A DNA stretch of 15,668 nucleotides from Cylindrotheca closterium (taxonomy: Eukaryota; Bacillariophyta; Bacillariophyceae; Bacillariales; Bacillariaceae), in contig CAKOGP040001859.1 of NCBI GenBank assembly GCA_933822405.4, positions 1-15,668 on the forward strand. Direction: 5' to 3'. Shown here piece by piece: positions 1 to 9,037 of this stretch; position 1 is the first letter of the stretch; each line of letters begins with the position of its first letter. The position numbers were made by a program, and so were the translations under genes. Under the pieces are notes generated by a model. The model was not told the DNA's origin. It saw only the letters and a list, made by a program, of their open reading frames with translations, and made no database searches.

Positions 1-565
1 TTGTAGAATGACGAATGCCAGTGTTGAATGCCAGGTAGTATCACCTATATCAGAAATGAGTCAATGTCAATAGAGCATCATTCAACCTTTGGACTTCAGT
101 TGGATGCAAGGCGTTGACTGGTGACTGCGGATATTGAACTGAAATGAATCCGCAAAAAGAAACACTTCTGCCAACCAATGGTTATTCCAGTTCCATGAAC
201 AGAGCAATCTTTCCACTGTTCTTGTATCGTCGGACTTGACGATGTTCCCATTCTTTCTCGTCAAGGCCTTGTGCGGTGTTTGTGCCTTTCAGTTCTGTTT
301 TGGAGGTTGAAGAAACCTATGGCTTAGAGGCCACTCTATAGGGACAGCGCAGAGAAGTTTGGGCTATTTGGATTTCGGACAACAATGATCATCATGAATA
401 ATTGACAAAAGATTAGGTGTGCAATTGGATGGCTTGTTGACTACTGTAATAGTGCTGTGCCGGGATACGTAACAGTGCATGCGGATCAACCAAAAATTAG
501 TTTTTGGGGTGGGTTATGGCGCACCTTTGGTTGGTGAGAAGCCTTGGAGCTAAATAAAAAAGAAC

Positions 566-580
566 TATATATATATATAT
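566..580. repeat. Short TA microsatellite
   Basis: Seven TA units plus a final T lie in an A/T-rich context. The run is too short and simple to read as a promoter. Confidence 0.8.
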
Positions 581-626
581 CATGAATACCATATAAATTT
601 CGTGTGTACATTGGGTGATTTTTTAC

Positions 627-790
627 AAGTGCCTTTTAGGCACTTTTAATGAAAATAACGAGCCGGCCAGTCAAATGGCCAAAACCCATTCGAAGTGCCT
701 TTTTGGCTTTTCGAAGGGTGCATATTTTCAAAAAATATTGGTCCTCGTATGTACAATGTACCGTGGTTCAAAGTGCCAAAAAGGCACTTT
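627..790. repeat. Three related hairpins sharing the AAGTGCC stem
   Basis: Two perfect hairpins share a stem. AAGTGCC (627-633) pairs with GGCACTT (639-645) across a 5-nt TTTTA loop. AAAGTGCC (770-777) pairs with GGCACTTT (783-790) across an AAAAA loop. Between them, 684-719 forms a longer imperfect hairpin with the same AAGTGCC-TTTTT core, flanked by ACCCATTCGAA and TTCGAAGGGT. The shared 7-nt stem and 5-nt loop suggest one repeated unit, not chance. Function is unknown; the hairpins could be a miniature-element remnant. Confidence 0.6.
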
Positions 791-1218
791 TCGCAAAAGG
801 GTTAAGATACCGGGGTTGTAGGGGGACATTGAACCCTTTGTCGCCTTGAACCAGATGATTCCAAACGTACTCTGGGGGTGATTTTGTCGCCAGTGGAAAA
901 TCATAAAGCACAGGAGGCACAGTTGGTCTCTAAAGCTCAAGAGTGCGCAGAACAGCTTTGGCCTCACCTGCTGCACAAGTACGATGTGTTACCACTGAGC
1001 CGGACCACGATCATGAAGAAGCTTGAGTATCCTATGGCACTCACTACCCTCAACGCTCAACAATGGCAGGACGTTATGTCACCGGTTCTCCAGGTGTCAG
1101 GTGTTTGCCGCAACTTTCCCCGTTTGGTGGTCTTTGCCTTGGTGGATTATCAAGGCCTTGGTGTTCCTCAACCCTTTTGCAAGCAAGTGCACAAACACTT
1201 GGAAATGATTGTGCGCCA

Positions 1219-1223
1219 TATGT
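1219..1223. repeat. Target-site duplication, left copy (TATGT)
   Basis: TATGT immediately precedes the TG start of the solo LTR and is identical to the five bases following its CA end. Five bp is the usual Ty1/copia integrase stagger. Confidence 0.85.
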
Positions 1224-1773
1224 TGTTGGATATATTAGGATTTTCAAAGTAGATATTTGGAGAAACGAGAAAAAGAGAAGGCATGTGAACGATAGAGAAA
1301 TGATGTCGACTGATACGACTAAAAATGAAGACTGATGCGACTAAAAACATCGAGCGTGGCGAGTCAGAAAACGGATTATATTTCTATGGAAATCATCCTG
1401 TTGATGATGTAAGAAAGCAAGATTCAAGCAAGAGCCAAAGTTGGATACTAATCAAAGTACCGACTACAGTGGAAGGTGAACGGATAAACAGATTGAACTT
1501 GCAGCATATCAGGCTGACGTAGAGAGAATTCTGAGAATTTCCACTGAGCTGGAGAGGAAAGAGTCAAAGTCAAAAGTTGACAGACTATTCTCACTTTTTA
1601 TAATATATTGCAAGCAACGAGTGAATTGGTTGATAAAGTAGGATCTTTGATTGATCTATATACTTCTATATACTGTAAATTCACATCTTAGAAGGCAACA
1701 ATACCTGGACAGCTAAATCGCAGTCAATTGAACAGGTAGATTGCAGGCGGCAGTGGATCGCTTACTTCTAACA
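1224..1773. mobile_element. Solo LTR of an LTR retrotransposon (550 bp)
   Basis: The element begins TGTTGGA and ends TCTAACA, which are inverted ends with one mismatch in seven, and it has the canonical TG...CA termini. It is flanked on both sides by the exact 5-bp duplication TATGT. There is no gag or pol inside, and it interrupts an otherwise continuous reading frame, so this is a solo LTR left by recombination between two LTRs. An A/T-rich TATA-like stretch (TTTTTATAATATA, 1595-1607) lies about two thirds of the way in, where an LTR promoter could sit if the LTR reads left to right. A 22-bp tandem repeat lies at 1308-1347. Total insertion plus duplication is 555 bp, a multiple of three. 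None of the copia coding remnants in the window can be assigned to this LTR from sequence alone. Confidence 0.88.
1308..1347. repeat. Direct repeat inside the solo LTR
   Basis: GACTGATACGACTAAAAA (1308-1325) is followed at a 22-bp period by GACTGATGCGACTAAAAA (1330-1347), with one difference in 18. It is upstream of the TATA-like stretch, so it resembles a U3 enhancer repeat. That role is inference. Confidence 0.7.
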
Positions 1774-1778
1774 TATGT
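1774..1778. repeat. Target-site duplication, right copy (TATGT)
   Basis: This is the exact copy of 1219-1223, directly after the ...TCTAACA end of the solo LTR. Removing the LTR plus one copy restores the flanking LINE reading frame. Confidence 0.85.
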
Positions 1779-2224
1779 TGGGGAATACAAAGACTGGAGC
1801 CTACATGGACGCCAATCTCCAGGCTCACCAACTGGAAACCGGTACCTCCTTTGGTCTTCTACAGCAAGATTATCAGAATACATCCATTCTTGCTTCTGAT
1901 ACCTGGCTTAAATGGGTATGGAAGGAACTTGAATCACTGGATGTGTACATGACCTTTGACTCTCCGGCCCTATCTTTAAGGTGTCATCATGACGCCCTCC
2001 TGATTGACTTGTTTATGGATCTTGAGGTTGATCAGGACAACCTTCTCTGGCTTAACTGGTGCCGGATGTTCCTGCAAGTATTCACAGTGTCAGATGTCAC
2101 TATGGCTGATGGCCGCTATATCCGGCAATGCATCTGGGACGGTTTCTTAATAATAACTGAAACATTAATCGATTAAATGCTATCTAGCGCATACGATTGC
2201 CGGTGGAATAAGCGGCTGTAAAGG

Positions 2225-4318
2225 TCAAATACCGTAAAGCGACGAGTCAATAACTAGTTTGAACCATGGAGACATCTGGTGGACAGAAGTTGCTCTAGTC
2301 AGGATCAGGGGGATCCCAACTCTACCCGCGACGGGGCGGGGTGATTTCAGGGCGTTGATTCCTCGAAACAGGGTTAGGGGGGCTGGGCTGGGTGGAAGAG
2401 CGCGGCGATAGGCCATGCATTCCATTCTGACCAGCTTCAGCCACTCTTCCCTATCGACCAACGGCTTGTTCAACACTGTTCGGCGTTTCACGGCAAGCAT
2501 GCGTTGAACTACCTGGGGGAGGTCAGTTGGGCCCATATCAAACTTGGAGTGTATACCGTTGTTCACCAATCGGCTACATTCGCATAGCTGTACGTTGTCC
2601 TCCAAATGTTGCACCGAGTTCCGGTGTTCCCACATATGAAATCCAAGCAGGATCAATTGATGCAACAGGCGAGAGACCCACAGGGTCGGAGAGCGTTGGC
2701 TCCCTCGTGACGGAAGGTACTGTGCCTGCAGGGCCGCCCACTGAACAGACAGCCTGCCTTCCAATAGACCTTGGTAGCCGATGCGTTGTTGGGAGAGGAA
2801 AGTGCGGCAAAGACAAACCCAAACCAACCGACTGCGAGGTAGGGAAGGATCACAGACCCCTTGAAGGAGGTAGAGGATAGCGTGTTTGATGGCTGGGTCA
2901 GTGACTTGGGTGTGCAACCATTGGTCCAACGTCGCCATCCGGCGCTTCCATTCTGCACTCGCCGAGGGTGCTATACATTGAGGAACATGAAGGTGGTCCT
3001 CGAACTCGCCGCAACAAGGACACTCAGCTCAACCCCAACGGACTTTGAATTTCCCTACACCACACATACCCACGACATGCTTTGTGGTCCAACGTTGGAC
3101 ACCTGCCGGAAGGGAGCTCATGGCGCGAGCCAGACTGGTCCAATCGGTCTCCAGGTGTGCCTCTGGTGTAATCGTCTGCCGCTTGTGCCATCGCTTGCGT
3201 AGAGCAGACAGCGCCTGTACCTGTTCTGGATTCAATCGCGACTGTTTGACGTCCCCAATGTAAAGGGCAGCCAATTCGGTAAAGAAACGAGCGTTGGGTG
3301 CAATCAGTCAGTGTGAAGCTTTGAGCTGGTGGCGATAAGCGACCGCCCACGCATCCACTTCCACATTCCGTTTGGACCACCAAGAGAGACACAAAAAGGA
3401 TTTCGCCTTATCAATGTGACCGTACACGTGGCTAGGTTCCCACGAGGCCCTAGAGCGGGCAAGTGCCTCCCGGATAGAGGAGACCAGGTCAAACTGGGCT
3501 TGCTGCGGTGTGACTCGATTGTCACTAAAGGTGTTGAGCAGCGCCAAAAATCCATTGCACACAATCCTGACGCGATGTGGTGATCAAAGTCTCGGGGCCC
3601 ACTGGTCCAGGAGCCAATCAACAACCATGATACCGGCCAGTAGGCCAATCAATTCACTCCGGTACGCGCTCTGGTCATCAGGGAGACCCGGAGTCTGGCA
3701 ACGGACGATAATACGTTCCTTGCCACCCCTACGTGGAAGCAGTTGAACCGCTGCCGTGCCCAGACCGAGCTTATAAGAACCGTCGCTGATCACACACAGC
3801 CGGTCGTCGAGTAGGGCTTCAGCGAGGAGGCTTTTGTCACCATCAATCTCTATTTCTTTGGGGGTCCAGCCAACATACACGGTCACCTTGGCTGAGGCGG
3901 CCGTCCAGGCGACCAGCAGGGACGGTTGAGAGTCGTGATGCGGCTGCAGCGGTGCTGTCCCAATGCCAGTGAGGGCTAGAGAACCTAGCAAAGGTGTAAT
4001 GTGGACGGTGGCTCGGGACAAGTCAGCTGGGAGTGGTTGGGTCCAAAAGGGGGCCGGCACGCAGCTTCCGCGACAACACTTATCGGACTCCATATAACTG
4101 GCCTCGAACGGTACGACCCGGGCGTCCATATTGGGAACTCTGGCAAAGAACACTGTCCCGCGCGCGCTTGCCTTCACACGGTCAGCACCACCCTCTGCTC
4201 CAACCCCTGGGACATTGGCACAACCACTTCGAGTCTTGGAACTGGCTCTGGTCGCCGACTGTTGGTTTGTTTCATTGGGAGGGGGCTGCATGGACCCATC
4301 TCGCCCTTGTAGGTTCCT
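2225..4318 (-). pseudogene. LINE-type ORF2 C-terminal part: RNase H, zinc finger and C-terminal domain
   Basis: One minus-strand frame reads from just after a TAG (4319-4321) to a TGA at 2225-2227, broken only by TGA codons at 3584-3586, 3308-3310 and 3029-3031. The first ATG is at 4291. RNase H, which removes template RNA during reverse transcription, is shown by VISDGSYK (first Asp at about residue 170 from that ATG), AYRSELIGLLAG (Glu at about 213), VCNGFLALL, FDLVSSIRE, WEPSHVYGH and NVEVDAWA. The second Asp position reads Asn (CNG where the family has CDG as I recall it). Then come QRWTTKHVVGMCGVGK and a CPCC...H.H...C zinc-finger-like motif (2975-3022), as in comparable LINE proteins. 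The last part contains QQRIGYQGLLEGRLSVQW and HMWEHRNSVQH, also family-like. The RT domain is missing, so it is truncated at its 5' side and inactive. Confidence 0.8.
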
Positions 4319-4556
4319 CTACAACTCCTTGGCGCTATCGGACGGCCTACAATGACCAAGTTCTTGGTGGACTTTCCCTTTGCCTTCTGACGTCCTGCGT
4401 GCCACAGTGAGGCCCCTCTCCGGTAGCAACATGGTGCTCCTCACTGGTACAGATCTCCCAACCTTGCCTTCCTCTGACCCGGCCCCTCAATCCTCAACGC
4501 CTGGCAAACCTCTGCCGACCTCTCCACAGACTACTATGGGTGGGTCCCTGATGAGA

Positions 4557-4688
4557 TATATTCCGAAAAAACAAAAATACAAAAGCAACATGCATATCCG
4601 GGTCCTACAAACATCACTTCGGTACTTCGCCTACACGATTTTTCTGTAGCAAAACGAAACTCGCTTTTTTTTTGCATCAAAACTGACA
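4557..4688 (+). promoter_or_regulatory. 5' leader of the LINE-type element
   Basis: The leader is 132 nt ahead of the ORF1 ATG (4689). Its first ~80 nt align at roughly three quarters identity, by eye, to the reverse complement of the leader at 10571-10710. Both start TATATTCC, carry ATCCGGGT in the middle and end the alignment at CCTACACG. Two unrelated genomic positions share the same left boundary, which marks the 5' end of the element at about 4557. LINE promoters usually lie in this leader, but no specific promoter motif is claimed. Confidence 0.65.
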
Positions 4689-7370
4689 ATGGGAAAGTTG
4701 AAGAACAACAAGAAAGTGGCAATCGCTGCTAAACCTGTTCATTCTACTGCTCTTGCCCAGGGTCGCATCAGTTTTTTGCAAAAAAGCCGAGTCAAAACCG
4801 CCGAAATTCGATCGAAATAGGAATCCGACAATTTTGACCCTCCCATCATCAACAACAACAGCGACACCGAGATGGAGGAGGTCAAGAATCCACTGCAGTA
4901 CGATTGCATCGTTCAGAACATCGATTTGTCTCAGTGGGACCTGCAAACCCTTGCCTATCTATGCACAATCCACAGTGCTCGTGGTCAACACAACAATAAA
5001 AAAGAAGTGGTCTTTGGAAACAAGCTGTTCTCGGCATGGGAGAACAAGCCCAATTTCCAATGGCCTTGGTGCAAAGGGTATTCTGAAAATTTCGTAGATC
5101 CTCCGGCAACTGAATCCTGGGAGGCGGCTGCCAACAAACTTCTACAGATCTGTGATGGGGATTGGAAATTGGTCGAGCAACGCATTCGAGCAGCGCTCGA
5201 CTGAGACATCAAGGACAAATTTATTGGACACAATCCGGAGCTAGTCGTCTATGTCCAAGGTTTAACTCTTGGGCTGGCGGTCCAGGACCCTTTGGTGATT
5301 TTTTCCTTTGGACGAACCGATGGAGGAGACTACGTTTTTTAATCGGTATTGGGATTTTGCTTTGGAGTTTACTATTGGACCTACACCCTCTGGCCAAAGT
5401 ATGGGCCATTTCGGTCAAACTCCTTGGGCACCCGTGGACCGACCCTGAAACAACGACGGTGGTAACAGAATTGGCTGCGCGTCGCTCAGCAGCCAAGGGT
5501 CGAAAACGCAATTGTGATCTAGACCCATCAACTGAAAGGAAAACCGCTCCCATTGACCCTTGCTCTCCTTCGCGAGGGTTCTTTCCGGAAGCTACCCCAA
5601 AGCCAGTTCGCGACTCTGTTGCCCCCGATATGGAAGATGCGATAATGCTGGACACCACGGGTCCATCGGTCAATAGCCCCACCAATAAACCAGTCGGCGA
5701 GTTTGCTTATTGGTTTGACAACGATGGGTCAGATTCCGTTGAGTAGGCTCCGGACGTTTCTGCACCATCGAATTTGGACCAACCTCCTACTGAAGTGGTT
5801 GTGGGGAAGTCACCTGCCCCAGCTCAGCGGGCCAACAACCCCTCGGCAACAGTATTGATCGACTCTCACTTGTCGAAGACTGAGCCCCCCCCCCCCACCC
5901 TCCTTGACCTCCAGCTCCTCTGTCCGTGAAGAAGCAACTCACTTATGTTGCCATCTCACAGAAGAAGGCTGCTATTTGGACCAAGTACCTCTCTGAAGAA
6001 CTGAAAGCCCATGAAGTGAAACAGATGAATTTGACTGGGCTTCCTCGCTCGAACGCCCAGTTCCTCTGCGCTACAATCAACTATGAATGGGATGGTGACA
6101 CATCTGAGGGTGGGTCTATTGAAAAGTGTTTCACTGAAGAAATGGTCTCGGTCCTGTCTATGGCTATGGACAACGCTGAGGGCGACTTGGTCATTCTTCC
6201 GGCGAGCAAACTCGGTGTACCGGACAAAAAGTTGTGGCTGACCTCTAAGGAGAAGGTGGAGGAGCTCACCTACAAGAAGCTCAGGCCCTACATTGACTGG
6301 TCCTGGAATAATAGAGCCCGATTTGGCTACAACGCTAAGAATCCCGGCTCCAAGACTCTTTGCACCCGCATTTGCGTCGCCCACAATTCTTCACTGGTCG
6401 ACATGGCCCGACTACTGGGTCAATGTTTTGAGATCACTGGCACGCATGCTGCAAGTTAGTTACCCTGTCCGAATCGGTTGGCTACTGAACTACCCCATGG
6501 GGATTGGGAGAGCGGCACTTGAACGCGAGCTCATGCGTCACTTCACCTTCAAGAGAGCTATAGCCCCAGAACCTGCGTGGCCACAGAACCCCAGTACGAC
6601 AGGCCAAAAATGGATGCCCTCCAAGGGTCCAAAAGCGCGGCACATTTGGGTAGCTGCTTCTGACGTGGATAGAGAGGCACGGGCCCTCTTTGCATGGCTC
6701 AGGCTAGAGACAAAGAAGTGTCACATGCTGTTTGGTGCCCAGACTCACTTTGTCTACGACTGGGGGGGGCAGTACAAAGGGACACCTAGGTGACCTCGCG
6801 CAACCAGGGGGGTAGTGGAATGGCATCATTGGGAAACTCATCAACACCCATGACACTACCTCCCAGACCTGCACCTCCCTGGCTCCACTGTTTCCTATCC
6901 AAGGCATGCTGACCAAGGTCGTCATTCCCAAATCCCTCCTCCAATTCCTCTATGCGATTCAGTGCATACCAGCGGTCAAGAAACCTTCACCTGCTCAGCC
7001 TGAACAATCCGCCACACAAGATGCCGACACTCCAGATTCTCCCTTGCCACCTGCCGTTCCTTCTACTCCTCAAGAGGTGACACCAACCAACCCTGCAACT
7101 GCCTCTGATACCACAGCTCAGCCAAAGCTACCCGCTCCATCTATCAAATGCTTGGGTCGCAAGGGTTCTAAGAATTGCCGGGCCAAGCAACCTCCTGTGC
7201 ACCCTGAGGAGAATCCTCAGGCTACTTCTCCCACACCTCCCTCATTGCCTCCTCCTGCACTGAAGTCTACACCTCAGTCAGCAACCAACCCTCCTACAGC
7301 GTCTTCAGCTTGAGCAAAACTTTCTGCATCTGAACAGCCCCTCATCACTGAGGCGTTTGATATTTGTTTT
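4689..7370 (+). pseudogene. LINE-type ORF1 (nucleic-acid-binding/gag-like protein), frameshifted
   Basis: The ATG at 4689 opens a basic N-terminus followed by VHSTALAQGRISFLQK. TAG at 4818-4820 and TGA at 5202-5204 interrupt the frame, which ends at TAA 5340-5342. Coding-like sequence then continues in other frames. One runs to 5929 with a TAG at 5744-5746 and contains TELAARRSAAKGRKR. The next (5926-6459) contains KKQLTYVAISQKKAAIW and ARFGYNAKNPGSKTLCTRIC. The next (to 6793) contains VSYPVRIGWLLNYP and KARHIWVAASDVDREARALF. The last covers GIIGKLINTHD (from about 6818) to a Pro/Thr/Ser-rich tail ending at TGA 7311-7313, with possible read-through to about 7370. I recall IGWLL-type blocks from diatom LINE ORF1 proteins. 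Shifts fall at or near T6 (5335-5340), C12 (5885-5896) and G8 (6762-6769) runs, so sequencing error and real decay both remain possible. Not functional as written. Confidence 0.65.
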
Positions 7371-7449
7371 GTATCACCTGGCACTTTCTGCAGAATCACT
7401 ACGAGTCATGAAATGGATGATAGTCGTTTGCGGTGCATCCAGATTTCAA
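7371..7449 (+). mobile_element. Fragment of a copia RNase H region, inverted relative to its source
   Basis: These 79 bp match the reverse complement of 14883-14966. They include an exact 32-bp run (7390-7421 against 14916-14947) and an exact 23-bp run (7427-7449 against 14883-14905), with a short deletion between. The source region encodes LTLSAESLRVMKWM and FAVHPDF of the right-hand copia element, so this is a scrap of the same family inserted in the opposite orientation. It marks the right limit of the LINE ORF1 remnant. Confidence 0.85.
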
Positions 7450-7757
7450 AGGCTGATAGAAACAAATGAAAATGAAATATGGGCCTATAGTTGACTAGTT
7501 TCTACTAGATGATGGAGATCAATTCAGGTAAAAAGCATGCAGTGAGAAAAGCAATGATCCATCACTTTTCCATGCAAATCCTATGATTCATTAGAGAACT
7601 GCTGACTCAGTTCTTTTCTGCACTAAATTAATGGTGTGTAACAGTTTGCGCATATGCAAGGCATACGGCACACAGGCTACACTTCAACCTGGGAATCCTA
7701 TAGGTCAAGTCACAAGTCCTGTATTCTGTCACTCCCCAAATGGGACAAAGTGAGGAC
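7450..7757. other. Unassigned stretch, possible 3' LTR remains of the copia remnant to its right
   Basis: I see no gene. On the minus strand this follows the stop codon of the copia RNase H remnant (TAG, 7758-7760). Just past that stop, a purine-rich TTTGGGGAG is followed by TGACAG (about 7727-7740), which could be a polypurine tract and LTR start. I cannot find the matching LTR end, so the LTR is a guess. Confidence 0.3.
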
Positions 7758-8130
7758 CTAGTCCTCTTGATCAGCAGTATCTCCAGACCAGAACATTTGA
7801 GTTGGTAGTAGTGTCCAGATTTGCTGCTGACCCCAATGTTTGGTGAGAATATCAGCAGGGTTGAGAGCACTGTTAATGTGGATAAAAGATAGCTTCTCTC
7901 ACACGGTGGAAAGACAATTTAACGTGTTGCTTGTATAGCTTAGCTTCAGGTCGGGAAGAACTGTTCATGACAGATTCATTGTTACCGAAGATGTAGCTTT
8001 GACCTCTGATTGGCACACCAAGGTACCTCAAGGTTTGCATGGATCATGATCTGTTTGACACAGGTTTGAGTGGCTACAGACTCAGAACCATAAGTAGCAG
8101 TCTCAACAGTTTACTGCTCCTTAGACAAGA
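7758..8130 (-). pseudogene. Ty1/copia RNase H remnant (third copia lineage)
   Basis: The minus-strand translation shows a copia RNase H end. SKEQ is followed by a TAA stop (8111-8113), then TVETATYGSESVATQTC. After a frameshift comes LRYLGVPIRGQSYIFGNNE and HVKLSFHRVREAI. After a second shift and an apparent short deletion comes LNPADILTKHWGQQQIW, ending at TAG 7758-7760. The Glu of the GSE block is kept. The Asp expected in the GDNE block reads Asn, so the enzyme would probably be inactive even without the stops. It directly abuts the end of the neighbouring copia RNase H (8133), which reads VETSSFGSE and belongs to a different lineage. RNase H strips RNA from the RNA:DNA hybrid during reverse transcription. 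Confidence 0.75.
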
Positions 8131-8132
8131 AA

Positions 8133-9037
8133 TCAATGGACATTCCATTTAACATACGATGGATTAACAACAAGAGTATCGCAATGGCCATCAATTGGTA
8201 CGCCCATTATTTGCAATTTGTATACTAGACCTTCAACCAATTCAACACCAGTCTTCAATGCAGCAAATTCACTTCCAAAGGAACTTGTTTCGACAGCATT
8301 CTGCTTCTTTGAATACCAAACGATCAGTGCATGATTCAAGTGGATAAGAACACCTGTTCTGGATTGACGTGTAACAAGAATGGAAGCATGTGAGGCATCA
8401 ACAAACATCACAATCTTTACCGCTCGTCCAAGGGCTTCTGGCATATCAGGGGGCAGTACTTCTTTTGCCCATGGATAGAATTCATGCCATTCAGATTGTG
8501 GTATGTCGGTCAGAGCCATATATGCGGAATCCATGACAATCTCGCGACTTGGATGTGTTTCAAGATAACCAAATAGGTGTAATACCGCATGAAAGTGTCC
8601 AACACGAGGCATGGCATTGTACAAAGACATCATTAAGACTTCAGCACAAACGTCCATTCTTCCAAGCTCAACCAACCACCGTAATATTCCAATCAGTTGC
8701 ATATACAGTGTGTGTGTCTCTGCATCAACAAAATCAGTGTTGTCAAGCTCAGGTTTATAACCAGAAGGTAAGGCAGCAGACACGTTTCTTTTCAACAAAA
8801 CGTTTTGAAATTGTTGCACCAAGGAACGTTGTAGGCTCTGCAATTGAATCAGGCTTGAGCATGTAATGCGTTCCAAGCTTCTCCAAAATAGCACAACGAT
8901 TTTCAGAAACAGCCATAAGGTCATTGGTGTAAACAAAAATATATTTGTAATATTTTCGCCATTTGACTTCAAAGCGGGTTTTCTCCAAACATCCATATCA
9001 CCACGACACTGTTCGAACTCCATTTCTTCTCTCAGAG
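8133..9037 (-). pseudogene. Copia RT C-terminal part and RNase H
   Basis: Reading the minus strand from the first array unit, an RT end is followed by GYKPELDNTDFVDAETHTL and YMQLIGILRWLVELGRMDV, the usual link between copia RT and RNase H. RNase H follows: VMFVDASHASILVTRQSRT (first Asp), LIVWYSKKQNAVETSSFGSE (Glu) and YKLQIMGVPIDGHCDT. A few residues seem to be missing around GHCDT. The frame stops at 8133, where the next copia remnant begins, so the C-terminus is lost. Within the RT part a one-base loss puts the catalytic YTND block out of frame with its flanks. Codon 8923-8925 encodes Asn where the copy at 10836-10847 has YTDD. Confidence 0.8.

Larger units (their letters stand above)
1..832. 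other. Gene-free stretch with short hairpins
   Basis: I see no supportable gene here. A 60-residue open frame on the minus strand (82-264) matches nothing I recognise and is the length expected by chance. The stretch contains a 9-bp direct repeat GAATGCCAG (13-21 and 26-34), a short TA run (566-580) and three related hairpins between 627 and 790. It ends at a TGA (830-832), immediately after which the LINE reverse-transcriptase reading frame opens. Confidence 0.6.
833..2221 (+). pseudogene. LINE-type reverse transcriptase, C-terminal tail (5' truncated, interrupted by solo LTR)
   Basis: The frame opens just after a TGA at 830-832, with no genuine ATG. It gives a segment ending in HLEMIVRHM at 1222, and then continues in the same frame after the solo LTR (1224-1773) and its target duplication up to a TAA at 2174-2176. 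Weak in-frame continuation runs to a TAA at 2219-2221. Recognisable family-like stretches are SKRTLGVILSP (about 860-890), CRNFPRLVVFALVDYQGLG (about 1109-1165), LETGTSFGLL, ASDTWLKWVW and WCRMFLQVFTVSDVTMADG (up to about 2110). In diatom LINE-type polyproteins as I recall them, this region lies after the RT palm and before RNase H. The catalytic palm itself is absent, so this is a dead fragment. RNase H does not follow on this strand; a separate copy lies convergently on the minus strand. Confidence 0.75.

Noticed and set aside
82..264. 60-residue minus-strand open frame
   Set aside because: Chance length, no recognisable motif, no supporting neighbours.
4001..4649. Plus-strand frames opposite the LINE RNase H and a Pro/Ser-rich frame at 4380-4649
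   Set aside because: Most are shadows of the minus-strand RNase H frame. The part beyond 4321 has composition bias but no motif I can support.
7628..7870. 80-residue minus-strand frame
   Set aside because: It is out of frame with the copia RNase H ending at 7758 and extends into non-coding sequence.
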